DNA from: Neoroseomonas lacus
GTDB taxonomy: Bacteria; Pseudomonadota; Alphaproteobacteria; Acetobacterales; Acetobacteraceae
DNA: 64,000 nt
Direction of reading: 5' to 3'
NCBI RefSeq assembly: GCF_014644535.1
Contig: NZ_BMKW01000001.1
Location: forward strand, 372,001 to 436,000
Below the pieces are notes generated by a model. The model did not search any database. It saw nothing but the letters and a program-made list of their open reading frames with translations, and was not told the origin of the DNA. Numbering within the stretch: the stretch's first letter is position 1; each line of letters starts with the position of its first letter. Shown in pieces: positions 9,488 to 17,662 of the stretch. The position numbers were made by a program, and so were the translations under genes.

Positions 9488-9603
9488 GCCGCCAACGCCC
9501 AGGCCACGGCCACCCACAACAACACGGCCACGCCGCCCGCCATGACGAGGCGGGACGCCACGCCGGAGGACAGCGCCAGGGGATCGGTCGGGAGCAGCGT
9601 CAT
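9484..9603 (-). CDS. Small membrane peptide at the head of the zinc operon (39 aa)
   Basis: A 39-codon ORF whose product has a short polar start (MTLLPTDPLALSSG) and one C-terminal membrane helix (about residues 20-39, LVMAGGVAVLLWVAVAWALA). Its stop overlaps the znuC start as ATGA, which supports translation and coupling. It may be an accessory subunit of the importer, or just a leader that couples translation to znuC; neither is shown. An alternative ATG six codons upstream (9621) lies inside the operator. If the transcript starts after the operator, the mRNA would have almost no leader. Confidence 0.5.
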   Translation of the reverse strand: MTLLPTDPLALSSGVASRLVMAGGVAVLLWVAVAWALAA

Positions 9604-9604
9604 A

Positions 9605-9621
9605 AGGTTATGATGTAACAT
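9605..9621 (-). promoter_or_regulatory. Zur-like operator
   Basis: The palindrome GTTA-N5-TAAC at 9607-9619 (minus-strand sequence ATGTTACATCATAACCT) sits in an otherwise GC-rich divergent spacer. It resembles the alphaproteobacterial Zur box as I recall it (ATGTTATAATATAACAT, about 12 of 17 matching). It lies directly in front of the small ORF of the znuC-znuB operon, where zinc-bound Zur would block transcription. Confidence 0.65.
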
Positions 9622-9666
9622 ACGGCCCCGGCTGGGCAAGGGCGGCGGGGCGGCTAATCTGCGCGT

Positions 9667-10953
9667 ATGATGCAAGGCAGCCTGACGATCCCCGACCCCG
9701 ATGCCGACCTTCGCCGCAGCCTGCGTCGCCACCGGTTGTTGGCCACCGGCATGTTGGGAGGCATGGCGGGGTTGCTGGTCGGCACCTATTTCATGCCTGC
9801 GGGGTATTGGACGGACCTGCTGCAGGCCTCGGCCAAGGCGGGGGTGGTCGGCGGCTTGGCGGACTGGTTCGCGGTGACGGCGCTGTTCCGCCATCCGCTT
9901 GGGATTCCCATCCCGCATACCGCCATCGTGCCGAACCAGAAGGAGAGGCTGGGGCGCGCGCTGGGGCGCTTCGTCTCGTCACATGTATTCACCGAGACCG
10001 AACTGCGGCGGGTGATCGCGCAGTTGGATCTGGCGCGCATCGTGCAGAAGTTCCTTGCCGACCCGGCGGCCTCGCGCCCGGCCGCCGAGGCGCTGGCGGC
10101 GAGCATGCCGAAGCTGCTGGCGAGCCTCGAGGATGGCCGCGCGCGCAAGCTGCTGGTGCGGCTGCTGCCGCGGATCGTCTCCGGCCCGGCGGGGGCGCGG
10201 CTGGTGGCGCGGGTGCTGCGCGCCTTCGTTGCCTCGGGGCGGCATCAGGAGGTGTTCAGCCTGGCGATCGGCCAACTCAAGGTGCTTCTGACGGCACGCG
10301 AGGAATCGCTGCGCACGGTGATCGAGCAGCGCATCCGCGCCGAGGGTGGCGCGGTGATCGGCTGGCTGGCCGGGGCGACGGTCGCCAAGCGCGTATTGGC
10401 AGCAATCAACAACGAGCTCGGCAAGGTCGAGCCCGAGGATTCCGACCTGCGCGCCGCCTTCGCCGAATGGCTGGGCCATGAGATCGAGCGGCTGGAAACC
10501 GACCCGGAACGCGCCGCGGCGATAGGGCGGGTGTTGCGGGAGGCGCTGGCGCATCCTTCGGTCGCGGTGTGGCTGCTTGACGTGTGGGGGCGGCTGCGTG
10601 CCGCGCTGTTGGCTGATGCGGCACGGCCGGATGGGCGGACTGTGACGCTACTGTCGGGGTTGTTCGCCAATGCGGGGGCGCTTCTCGCCGACGACCCGGC
10701 GGCGCGCGAGAAGCTGAACCGCAGTGTCGAGGGTGTGCTGCTGCGGCTGCTGCCGAGCGCGCAGGCGCAGCTATCGGATTTCATCGCCGGCGTGGTTGGC
10801 AATTGGGATGCGAAGTCGGCGGCGGACAAGATCGAGCTGCGGGTGGGCGCCGACCTGCAGTATGTGCGCATCAACGGGACGCTGGTGGGCTTCCTCGCCG
10901 GCGGGGCGCTGTTCGCGCTGCTGAGCGCGGTGTTCGGGCGGGTGGCGGGGTAG
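9667..10953 (+). CDS. DUF445 family membrane protein (YjiN-like)
   Basis: A 428-residue protein of the DUF445 family, whose function is unknown. An N-terminal membrane segment (about 25-45, LATGMLGGMAGLLVGTYF) is followed by the family hallmark GGLADWFAVTALFRHPLGIPIPHTAIVP, then KERLGRALGRFV. The middle is long and helical and the C-terminal end is hydrophobic (LVGFLAGGALFALLSAVFG). The start could be either Met codon at 9667 or 9670. It is divergent from the zinc operon with about 60 bases between them, so the Zur-like site could in principle affect both. Confidence 0.85.
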   Translation: MMQGSLTIPDPDADLRRSLRRHRLLATGMLGGMAGLLVGTYFMPAGYWTDLLQASAKAGVVGGLADWFAVTALFRHPLGIPIPHTAIVPNQKERLGRALGRFVSSHVFTETELRRVIAQLDLARIVQKFLADPAASRPAAEALAASMPKLLASLEDGRARKLLVRLLPRIVSGPAGARLVARVLRAFVASGRHQEVFSLAIGQLKVLLTAREESLRTVIEQRIRAEGGAVIGWLAGATVAKRVLAAINNELGKVEPEDSDLRAAFAEWLGHEIERLETDPERAAAIGRVLREALAHPSVAVWLLDVWGRLRAALLADAARPDGRTVTLLSGLFANAGALLADDPAAREKLNRSVEGVLLRLLPSAQAQLSDFIAGVVGNWDAKSAADKIELRVGADLQYVRINGTLVGFLAGGALFALLSAVFGRVAG

Positions 10954-10985
10954 GCGCGGCAGCCGGCGCTATTGGTGGCGCCTTG

Positions 10986-11873
10986 TCAGAACCGAGGCAT
11001 GGCCGGCACGCGATCGAGCTTCTGCGGCCGGTGATCGGGGGCCAGCCGCAGCGTGAGATAGGTCGCCGCGCCGATGGCGAGGAGCGCACCGAGGAGAATA
11101 AGGAAGGCAACCCCATAGGCGCGTGGCGTTGCGCGGGGCCTGGCGGGTGGCAGGAAACGGCTGGAGGCATACGGCCCAAAGTGCGGGTCGCGCGCGTCGC
11201 CGTCGAACACGGCAGGGAGGTCGGCAATGGCGCCGGAATCGGCGCTCCCCTCGACGGTGTAGCGGCCCGTCACCAAGTCGATCTCCAGCGCGAACGCGGT
11301 GCCGCGGCGATAGGAATGCATCGAAAGGCGCACCGCCTGCTCACGCGGAAATGTCGCGCCGGCGTGCCAGTCCGACCCCCTGAGGTCAAGCAGCCGGCGG
11401 CCTGTCGCGAGTTCGGTGACGCGCGGCGCCTGGACCCAATCGCCGTTGCGCCATTCTATGGCTTCCAGTTCGACCATCAGGGAACCATCCGGCGCCGTGA
11501 GACGGGTAACCGCGGCATTGGCCCGCAGGGGGCCGTCATCATGCGCCGGGGCCGGGCGAGCTGGCGCAAGAACAGTCGCCCCTCGCCTGCCGCGCAGCAC
11601 GCTACCCAGGGTGAAGCCGGTGAGGCCGGCAACCATCCAAGGCAGGACCAGGACTGATCCGATCAACGCCAGGCCCTGGAGCAGTTTGGCCAGGTCGTCC
11701 TGCGTCGGGTTGCTCGCGGCTTCGATCCCACCAAGCACCAGCAGCACGACGGCGGGGCCGAGCAACCACAGGATCAGCGCCACCACCCGCCAGCGCTTCG
11801 GCATCCACAAGCCGATCAGTGCCGGAATGCCAAACCCGAGCAAAATCGACAGCAGGTTCTGTACGGCACCCAT
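10986..11873 (-). CDS. Membrane protein of unknown function
   Basis: I do not recognise a family. The 295 residues begin with two or three membrane helices (about 5-25, 28-50 and 65-95), continue with a soluble part, and end with another helix near 260-282 (AYGVAFLILLGALLAIGAATYL). The soluble part (about 115-230) looks beta-rich, with phrases such as LMVELEAIEWRNGDWVQ and FALEIDLVTGRYTVEG. ATG 11873 is chosen because the 21 codons before it are Pro/Arg-rich and unlike the start of a membrane protein. It converges on the DUF445 gene and is transcribed alone. Confidence 0.75.
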   Translation of the reverse strand: MGAVQNLLSILLGFGIPALIGLWMPKRWRVVALILWLLGPAVVLLVLGGIEAASNPTQDDLAKLLQGLALIGSVLVLPWMVAGLTGFTLGSVLRGRRGATVLAPARPAPAHDDGPLRANAAVTRLTAPDGSLMVELEAIEWRNGDWVQAPRVTELATGRRLLDLRGSDWHAGATFPREQAVRLSMHSYRRGTAFALEIDLVTGRYTVEGSADSGAIADLPAVFDGDARDPHFGPYASSRFLPPARPRATPRAYGVAFLILLGALLAIGAATYLTLRLAPDHRPQKLDRVPAMPRF

Positions 11874-12061
11874 CGCGACGTCGCCTTGTCCTGCCCGCCC
11901 GGCCGCCATGCGGCGATGCCGCGGCGGTGGGATCACGCCATGCGGCGGTCCCGGCAGGCTGTCACCCTATTGCCCCGATACCGAGGCCCCGCGGGAATTG
12001 TTTTCGCCGCAAGGCCGATCGGCCGCGTTGCCCGGTGATCCAGCACACGGCCCGGCGGGAT

Positions 12062-12706
12062 TCAGTCGAGGACGCGCAATTCCTCGTAGGAGACCATGAC
12101 GTGCTCGCGAAAGGCAGGGCGCATCGCCAGGGTGTCGTAGTACCGCCGCAGGGCCGGACGGTCCGGGCGGGCAATCGGGATGTCGAAGTAGCGGAACAGC
12201 ACATGGCCCAGTTGGATATCGGCCAGGGTGAACGCTTCCCCGGCGAGGAAGGCACTGCGCGCAAGCTGCGCCTCGGCGACGGCGAGGATGCGGTCGAGCG
12301 CCGCCACGGCCCGGTCGATCGCCGCCGGGTCCCGCTTCGCCGGTGCTGTGCGGACCACCCGCCAGAAGACCGGCTCGGTGAAGCCGAGGGTGACGTTGAT
12401 CTTCGCCCACTCGGCCCATTTGTCGATGTGCGCCCGCGCCAGGCTCTCGGCCGGCCAGAACGGCGCGGCTCCGTAGCGGCCGGCCAGGTAGCGCAGGATG
12501 GCGCCGGTCTCCCACAAGGGTTCGCTGCCGCCGTCACGCAGGACGGGCACGGTGCCGTTGGGGTTCATGGCCAGGAATTCGGGCGTGTCGGTGCCGCCGA
12601 AGCGGTGGCCGGCATCGTGCCGCCGATAGGGCAGGCCGAGTTCGCCGATGCACCACATCAGCGCCTGCACGTTGGACGATGTCTTGCGCCCCCAGACGGT
12701 CAGCAT
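12062..12706 (-). CDS. Glutathione S-transferase
   Basis: A 214-residue protein with the two-domain GST plan: an N-terminal thioredoxin-like domain (LTVWGRKTSSNVQALMW, then MNPNGTVPVLRD with the cis-Pro and LWETGAILRYLAGRYG for the glutathione gamma-glutamyl contact) and a C-terminal helical domain from about residue 85. KTSSN near the first helix suggests a Ser-type catalytic residue, as in theta/beta-like bacterial GSTs. ATG 12706 gives the usual start; the upstream in-frame ATG adds only eight residues. The substrate is unknown. Confidence 0.9.
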   Translation of the reverse strand: MLTVWGRKTSSNVQALMWCIGELGLPYRRHDAGHRFGGTDTPEFLAMNPNGTVPVLRDGGSEPLWETGAILRYLAGRYGAAPFWPAESLARAHIDKWAEWAKINVTLGFTEPVFWRVVRTAPAKRDPAAIDRAVAALDRILAVAEAQLARSAFLAGEAFTLADIQLGHVLFRYFDIPIARPDRPALRRYYDTLAMRPAFREHVMVSYEELRVLD

Positions 12707-12769
12707 CGGCACCCACCCCTGTCCGGCCACGCCGCATCCTGCGCCGGGTGCGAGGCCCCGGCCAGCGCG

Positions 12770-13255
12770 TCAGCGCCGCCATAGGCCGCGGATCACCGCC
12801 AGCAAGACACCGAGCACGCCGCCGATCATCCCCGCACCGATCGCGAAGAGCGGGATGCCCATGGCGCAGCCACCGGAATTGCCGGAGCCCGCGCAGGTCG
12901 AGTCGAGCGCGATCAGCGCCATCGCCCCGACGGTGCCCAGCAGCGTGCCGGTCACCACGCCGGCGAAGCCGAAGCCGATGATGCGCATGAGGGCCGCTGC
13001 CACGCCGCGGGCGGTGACCTCGCGCGGCAGGTGGGTGAGCCGGGCGGCGATGAAGCCGGCATCCTGCACGGCGAGGCGCAGCGCGTCGGGCGGCTGGTCC
13101 GATTGCACGATGAGCAGGCCGCGCGGCCAATCGGCATCGACATGAGCGGCCTGGTCGCGGCCGCGAATGGCGGACAGCACGGCGGCCTGGTCAGCCGCGC
13201 CCTGCAGGCCGCTGACGGCCAGCAGCACCGCGCCAGGTGGCGGCGCGACGGTCAT
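12770..13255 (-). CDS. HMA-like domain membrane protein, paralogue B of a tandem pair
   Basis: A 161-residue protein of no family I can name. Residues 10-70 have the betaalphabeta-betaalphabeta rhythm of a heavy-metal-associated domain (LLAVSGLQGAADQAAVLSAIRG, then VDADWPRGLLIVQSD, then LRLAVQDAGFIAARL), but the metal-binding CxxC is absent. Two or three membrane segments follow (about 85-112 and 130-155), with a Cys/Gly loop CAGSGNSGGCAMG between them. It lies six bases after paralogue A and shares its layout throughout, so the pair arose by duplication. Metal binding is not expected from the HMA-like part; the two loop Cys might form a disulphide. Confidence 0.75.
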   Translation of the reverse strand: MTVAPPPGAVLLAVSGLQGAADQAAVLSAIRGRDQAAHVDADWPRGLLIVQSDQPPDALRLAVQDAGFIAARLTHLPREVTARGVAAALMRIIGFGFAGVVTGTLLGTVGAMALIALDSTCAGSGNSGGCAMGIPLFAIGAGMIGGVLGVLLAVIRGLWRR

Positions 13256-13261
13256 GGGGTG

Positions 13262-13750
13262 TCAGCCATGGCGGCGGATCAATCCGTGGACCAGCCCGGC
13301 GAGCGCGCCCAGCGGCAGGCCGCCGGCGCCGAACAGGAAGCCGAACACCCCGACCCCGATGGCGCAATTGCCGCTGCTGCCGGGCCGCGTGCAGTCCGGA
13401 TTGAGCAGGGAGTTCGCCAGGCCGACGCCGACGCCGAGTGCCACGCCGAGCACGGCGCCGAGCACGGCATAGAGCAGGATCCGCCCGAAAATGCCGCCGA
13501 CACTGCCGCGCGCCGCCGGCCGGCCATCGGCGCGCTGAACCAGCACGCCATAGCCCGCGCCCTGGACCGCCGCGCACAACGTCTTGACCGAGGCGGCTGA
13601 CTGGATGGCGACGCGGCCGCGCGGCCAGTCGGTCCACATCCGGATGGTCGGGTCGCGCCGCCGCAGCGCGGTTTCCACCGCGGCGCCGTCGGCCGGCCCC
13701 TGTACGCCGGTGACGGCGAGGATGAGCGCGCCGGGGGGTGGGCCGCTCAC
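13262..13750 (-). CDS. HMA-like domain membrane protein, paralogue A of a tandem pair
   Basis: The 162-residue sister of the next gene downstream. The HMA-like part reads ILAVTGVQGPADGAAVETALRRRD, MWTDWPRGRVAIQSAAS and LCAAVQGAGYGVLV, again without CxxC. The C-terminal membrane region carries DCTRPGSSGNCAIGVG, matching the paralogue's Cys-containing loop. The preferred start is the GTG at 13750 (VSGPPPGALILAVTGV), which aligns with the paralogue's MTVAPPPGAVLLAVSGL. The in-frame ATG at 13900 would add 50 Arg-rich residues. The spacing suggests one transcript for both genes. Confidence 0.72.
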   Translation of the reverse strand: MSGPPPGALILAVTGVQGPADGAAVETALRRRDPTIRMWTDWPRGRVAIQSAASVKTLCAAVQGAGYGVLVQRADGRPAARGSVGGIFGRILLYAVLGAVLGVALGVGVGLANSLLNPDCTRPGSSGNCAIGVGVFGFLFGAGGLPLGALAGLVHGLIRRHG

Positions 13751-14114
13751 GACGGCACCTCGCCGGCCTGGGGCGTCGATTGGTGGATCGCCGGTGCGCG
13801 CGGGCGACGCCTTGGTGCGTCGCGGGCCGGCATGACGGTGCCTCGCATGAACCCTGCCTCCGCCATCGATCCTCCGCCGCGTTGTGCTTCGCATCTTCAC
13901 CCGATCGCATAGCCCGATGCGAGAACGAATTGTCCGGTCAGCATTTGTGGCCGGCGAGCAACAGCGGCGGCTATCTCACAAGGATCGCAAGACGAGCCCT
14001 GCGCACACATAGGTTGAGCCTTGCCCGCAACCCTGCGGCGATTCACTATTCGTCATGCACGTTCACTAGTTCTTGGCCTGCGTTGCAGGTGGCCGGTCAT
14101 CGCGGGAGGGCGAC
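13751..14114. other. Intergenic region, no gene seen
   Basis: This divergent spacer lies between paralogue A and the small ORF at 14115. Its right half is less GC-rich. The only possible promoter I see for the rightward ORF is a weak TTGAGC near 14014 with an A/T-rich CACTATTCG near 14045; neither is convincing. No tRNA or strong hairpin was found. Confidence 0.4.
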
Positions 14115-14360
14115 ATGGATCATCGGCTGATCGAGGAACTCCGACAGGAGGAGCACGCCATCCTCATGTCGCTGCGCGCCACGGCGCCGTTTCAGCGGTT
14201 GGAGGCGTTGCGCCGGGTGCTGTCGCATTACGATGCGCCGCCACCGGTCGGCGCCCAGCTCGACGCGCTGCTGCCGGATGGCGCGCGCCCCGCGATGCTG
14301 TCGGCCGCCAGCCAGGCCGCCGTGATCCCCCTGCCCGGCCCGCACGTGGACGTCGCCTGA
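14115..14360 (+). CDS. Small hypothetical protein (81 aa)
   Basis: Not recognised. ATG 14115 follows a good ribosome binding site (GGGAGGG at 14104-14110). The product starts with a charged helix (MDHRLIEELRQEEHAILMSLRA), has a second helical part (FQRLEALRRVLSHYD), and ends in a Pro/Ala-rich tail. There is no membrane segment and no Cys. Codon use looks like the genome's normal genes, which supports it being real. It precedes the luciferase-like gene by 136 bases and may be independent. Confidence 0.55.
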   Translation: MDHRLIEELRQEEHAILMSLRATAPFQRLEALRRVLSHYDAPPPVGAQLDALLPDGARPAMLSAASQAAVIPLPGPHVDVA

Positions 14361-14496
14361 GAGCTCGTTCGGCAGCGCGTCCTAAGACGCATTCCCAAGG
14401 CCATTATGTGCCCGCACCCCTACTCATGATCCTTGGCCGCATCGTCGGCCGATCAGGTGATCCCACCCGATCGGGATCTGCTCTAGGCTTACGGGC

Positions 14497-15549
14497 ATGA
14501 CCAGGTTCACGCTGTCCGCGCTTGATCAATCCTCCGTCGCCTCCGGCCGTACCCCGGGCGAGGCGGTTCGCGAGACCATCGCCCTCGCCCAGCATTGCGA
14601 CGCGCTGGGGTTCCGGCGGTACTGGTGCGCCGAGCACCACAACAGCGCGTCCCATGCCGGCACGGCGCCGGAGGTGCTGCTCGCCGCCATCGGCGCGACG
14701 ACGAAACGCATCCGCATCGGCAGCGCGGGGGTGATGCTGCCGCATTACGCCTCGCTGAAGGTCGCCGAGCAGTTCCGCATGCTGGAGGCGATCGCACCGG
14801 GGCGGGTGGATCTCGGCGTCGGGCGGGCGCCGGGCTCGGATGGGCGCACCGCCTTCGCGCTGAACCCGCAGGCCAACCAGGCGGCCGACAAATTTCCGCA
14901 GCAGGTGATGGAAGTGCTCGGCTGGCTTGGCGACGGGCTGCCTGAAAACCACCCGTTCCGGTCGATCATCGCCCAGCCGGCGGTGGAGACGCGGCCGCAG
15001 ATGTGGATCCTCGGTTCATCCGACTACGGGGCGCAGGTCGCGGGGTATTTCGCCCTGCCCTATTGCTTCGCGCATTTCTTCTCCGATGGCGGCGGCTCGG
15101 AACAGGCGGTCGCGGTCTATCGCGAGAGTTTTCAGGCCAAGCCGGACATGCCGGGACGCCTGGCGGCGCCGCATCCGGCGCTCGGGGTCTATTGCCTGGT
15201 GGCGGATACCGAGGCCGAGGCGAAGCGGCTGTTCCGCTCGCGCGAGCTGTGGCGGCTGAAACGCGACCGGGGGCTTTACCTGCCGCTGCCCAGCGTCGAG
15301 GAGGCGGAGGACTACGTCTATTCAGAACTGGAACTGGCCCGCGTGGAGACGATGCGCGCTGGTGCGATGGTCGGCACGCCGGAGCAGGTGAAGGCAAAGC
15401 TGGAGGCGCTGTCGGAGGCCCATGGCGGCATTGCGGAATTCGCGGTGATCACCCATTGCCACGATCCGGCGGCGCGGCGGCGATCATACACACTGCTGGC
15501 GGACGTCTTCGGCATGCGCGCCGATGACGCCGCGATGGCGGCGGCGTAG
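14497..15549 (+). CDS. LLM class flavin-dependent oxidoreductase (luciferase-like)
   Basis: A 350-residue TIM-barrel flavoprotein of the bacterial luciferase-like monooxygenase family, MsnO8/YhbW subgroup. Such enzymes use FMNH2 or F420 to oxidise small substrates in the cytoplasm. Seen: LSALDQSSVASGRTPGEAV at the start, FRRYWCAEHHN (about 40-50), RIRIGSAGVMLPHYASLKVAEQF (about 71-93), and ARPG-like GRVDLGVGRAPGSD. The C-terminal VGTPEQVKAKLEAL is the standard family closing motif. The gene is monocistronic. Downstream the base composition drops sharply. Confidence 0.9.
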   Translation: MTRFTLSALDQSSVASGRTPGEAVRETIALAQHCDALGFRRYWCAEHHNSASHAGTAPEVLLAAIGATTKRIRIGSAGVMLPHYASLKVAEQFRMLEAIAPGRVDLGVGRAPGSDGRTAFALNPQANQAADKFPQQVMEVLGWLGDGLPENHPFRSIIAQPAVETRPQMWILGSSDYGAQVAGYFALPYCFAHFFSDGGGSEQAVAVYRESFQAKPDMPGRLAAPHPALGVYCLVADTEAEAKRLFRSRELWRLKRDRGLYLPLPSVEEAEDYVYSELELARVETMRAGAMVGTPEQVKAKLEALSEAHGGIAEFAVITHCHDPAARRRSYTLLADVFGMRADDAAMAAA

Positions 15550-16161
15550 GCGCCGTCACACGACGGGTTACGCAGGGCGCTTCGCCGCGGCAAAAGGGCC
15601 AAGGCCGTTCTAGGCCGATTCCGGGCTCCGGGCTGGTCGAGCTGCCCTGGCCGGACGGGGATTCCATCTCGCGAGATGCCGGAGCGCTGAACGGCGCGAC
15701 GAGAGATGCCGCGTCGCTTGAGGCGCACGAGCGGCGGCCATTGATGGGATCTCGTCGTACTAAGCGCCCAGATGGTCGAAATACCGTTTTTTGGTCAATT
15801 CCGCTACTTAAATTACGAAAGATCTCAGATCGAGACGATCGACGCGCAAGGCAGGGTCATCATATCTTTCATCAATCTGCTTATTGATCTCTAAATGCAT
15901 TCGAAACGGATTTTCGATAACTGACTCAAATTCCGCACAGAACAATCTTCCTCTGAATGTTCACTGCGCTTCCTTTCGCGCTCCATACTGTGATTATGGC
16001 ATCGCCTGAAAGACAGTACGGTATTTGCTTGAAATCGGATGTGGCAGATTCTAATAATGGATATCAGAACTTACGAAATCCGCGCAAATGGATAGCATGA
16101 CCGAGCCTGGTGTCCGGCAAGACGCTCTTACTTAGCCATTTCTATAACGCTGGAGCAAAAA
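15550..16161. other. Lower-GC intergenic stretch at the head of an atypical island
   Basis: The first 200 bases are still GC-rich and hold a perfect 14-bp palindrome, CATCTCGCGAGATG, at 15665-15678. From about 15770 the DNA becomes A/T-rich and unlike the rest of the window. This part contains a probable frameshifted minus-strand gene (15808-15964) and, beyond it, only short ORFs such as a 34-codon one starting near 15995. The next gene's ribosome binding site (GGAG) is at its right end. Confidence 0.5.
15808..15964 (-). pseudogene. Possible frameshifted small gene in the low-GC stretch
   Basis: On the minus strand, a GTG start at 15964 preceded by AGGAAG gives MNIQRKIVLCGI and then a stop. 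One base out of frame, the reading continues as AEFESVIENPFRMHLEI, then NKQIDERYDDPALRVDRL and DLRSFVI, ending at TAA 15808. Both halves look like normal protein and join without a gap, so one indel in a gene of about 53 codons would explain them. I do not recognise the product. Chance cannot be excluded at this length. Confidence 0.35.
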
Positions 16162-17325
16162 ATGATTGCAGGGACAGCTGAAGTAATAGCAGAAACGTCA
16201 CGAATTCAGGTTCTTTATCAACCTGGAGAGGCTGACGGTCTACTTATGGCCTTTGGCGGACTCAAATCACGGGCAGACGGGGTCCGTTTTATCGGCCAGC
16301 CTGTGGCGACCAGTCTCAATATGCCCGCCATTGGGTTCATGCCAAAGCAAGGAAACTGGTATCCCAGGGCGGATATTGAGGTCGTCCTGCCGTTATTGGA
16401 GCCGATATTGGCACAGTATCCTCGCCGGATCTCCTATGGTTTCAGCATGGGGGGCTACGGCGCGATCAAGCACAGTCGAATTCTGGGAGCGACTCACGTC
16501 CTTGCCATGTCTCCGCAATGGTCTATCCGACCCGACGTTGCGCCCTGGGAACGCCGCTATCTGCATTTCCTGGACGAATGCGTGGAGAACATGGAAGTTG
16601 TTAAAGATGATTGTGGGGGAAAAATATACCTAATCTACGATGATATGAATTCTGATAGTCACCACGCCAAGAGAATTGCCGCCGCAACTGACATCATTGA
16701 AATTCCAGCGTCGCTGGCCGGACATGATACGTGGGCTTTGTTCTTGTCATCTGCAACAATGCGCGCCCTTTTCGACGCCATCTTCGCCGATGATGTATCA
16801 CGCATTTACAGGATTGTTCGTGAAAGGCGACGGTTACTCCCTGATCTTGAAACGCGTATCTTGTGGGCACGCGCCCGACGGTACTTTCGGTTGAAACGCT
16901 TGGACGAAGCCGAACGCGCTGCGCGTCGGGCCGATCGGCTGACGGCACGTGTACCTGGCGCCGCATGGCTGCTGACTGCCATTCTGATTGAAATGAACCG
17001 CCCGGAGGAAGCCGAGACGGTGATACGGCTGGAAATGGAGCGGTTCCCGACAATTCGATGGCTGGGAATCCATCTCGTCAAGGCTCTCGAATCGCAGGGA
17101 CGATTGCGGGATGCCCTCGATGCCCTGGCACCCATGTTGGCGTCGCAGCCGCACCGTTCGGATCTGAAGCGATCCGCCGATCACATCACACGGAAGCTGC
17201 ACGCGCAGGGCGGCCGGATTGCCGCCATCCCGCCACGACCGGACCGCACGAGCGATGGCGGTCCAGTGTGGAGCAAGGCCGGCGGGTCGAGCCCTGCAGT
17301 CGGCACCCCACAAGCACGCGACTGA
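16162..17325 (+). CDS. Serine hydrolase-like protein with C-terminal TPR-like repeats
   Basis: A 387-residue protein of no family I can name precisely. Residues 20-200 look like an alpha/beta hydrolase: LLMAFGGL (an early strand and oxyanion-type loop), ISYGFSMGGYGAIKHSR with the nucleophile-elbow Ser95 in GFSMG, an acidic strand end IYLIYDDMNSD near 156-165, and ASLAGHDTWALF with His188. That supplies a Ser-Asp-His set in the right order. Residues 215-345 are helical repeats like TPRs (ARRYFRLKRLDEAERAARRAD, then LIEMNRPEEAETVIRLEME, then KALESQGRLRDALDALAPM). Base composition is lower than the neighbours, which points to acquisition. A good GGAG site precedes ATG 16162. Confidence 0.7.
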   Translation: MIAGTAEVIAETSRIQVLYQPGEADGLLMAFGGLKSRADGVRFIGQPVATSLNMPAIGFMPKQGNWYPRADIEVVLPLLEPILAQYPRRISYGFSMGGYGAIKHSRILGATHVLAMSPQWSIRPDVAPWERRYLHFLDECVENMEVVKDDCGGKIYLIYDDMNSDSHHAKRIAAATDIIEIPASLAGHDTWALFLSSATMRALFDAIFADDVSRIYRIVRERRRLLPDLETRILWARARRYFRLKRLDEAERAARRADRLTARVPGAAWLLTAILIEMNRPEEAETVIRLEMERFPTIRWLGIHLVKALESQGRLRDALDALAPMLASQPHRSDLKRSADHITRKLHAQGGRIAAIPPRPDRTSDGGPVWSKAGGSSPAVGTPQARD

Positions 17326-17662
17326 CATGGCGACGCGTGAGGGTTCCGTCGCGACTGTCGCAGCCGACTTCTGAGGCCCCTGCCGGCAGTCGCCCCATGG
17401 CTCAGTGGCGGCAAGCCCGGAACCCGGCGGCGCGGTTCGTGCCGCGCGCTCAGGCCGTTGGTTTCGAACAGCCAACTTTCTTGTGGATGGTCGTGACAAT
17501 CACGCTGGAATGTGCCGACCGGCCGCCCTCACCAACTCGTCCAGATCGTGTCGCGCAGCGACGCCATTGAACGCGACCCTTTGGCGAGGCGGGGTTGCGG
17601 CATCCAAAGTCCTCGGCCGTTCGGCGGGGTGGTTTGGAGAGGCAGAAGACCCTCCCTGTTTG
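17326..17662. other. Intergenic region with a degenerate double-hairpin element
   Basis: This is the convergent spacer between the hydrolase/TPR gene and the FAA-family gene. It holds a short palindrome CTGCCGGCAG near 17390 and, at its right end, a degenerate copy of the double-hairpin element. No open frame with coding character was seen. Confidence 0.45.
17604..17655 (-). repeat. Bipartite double-hairpin element, degenerate copy 2, after the FAA-family gene
   Basis: It aligns base by base with the copy at 49970-50022: CCAAAG...TTCGGCGGGGTGG, then GGAGAGGcagaagaCCCTCC. The second-stem pairing is mostly lost, while the GGAG/CTCC stem remains with a mismatch. It ends eight bases after the stop codon of the FAA-family gene (minus strand), the same placement as the other copies. 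Confidence 0.5.

Noticed and set aside
15665..15678. Palindrome CATCTCGCGAGATG
   Set aside because: It is perfect, but it lies far from any start codon and is embedded in GC-rich spacer with other partial repeats. No regulatory role can be argued.
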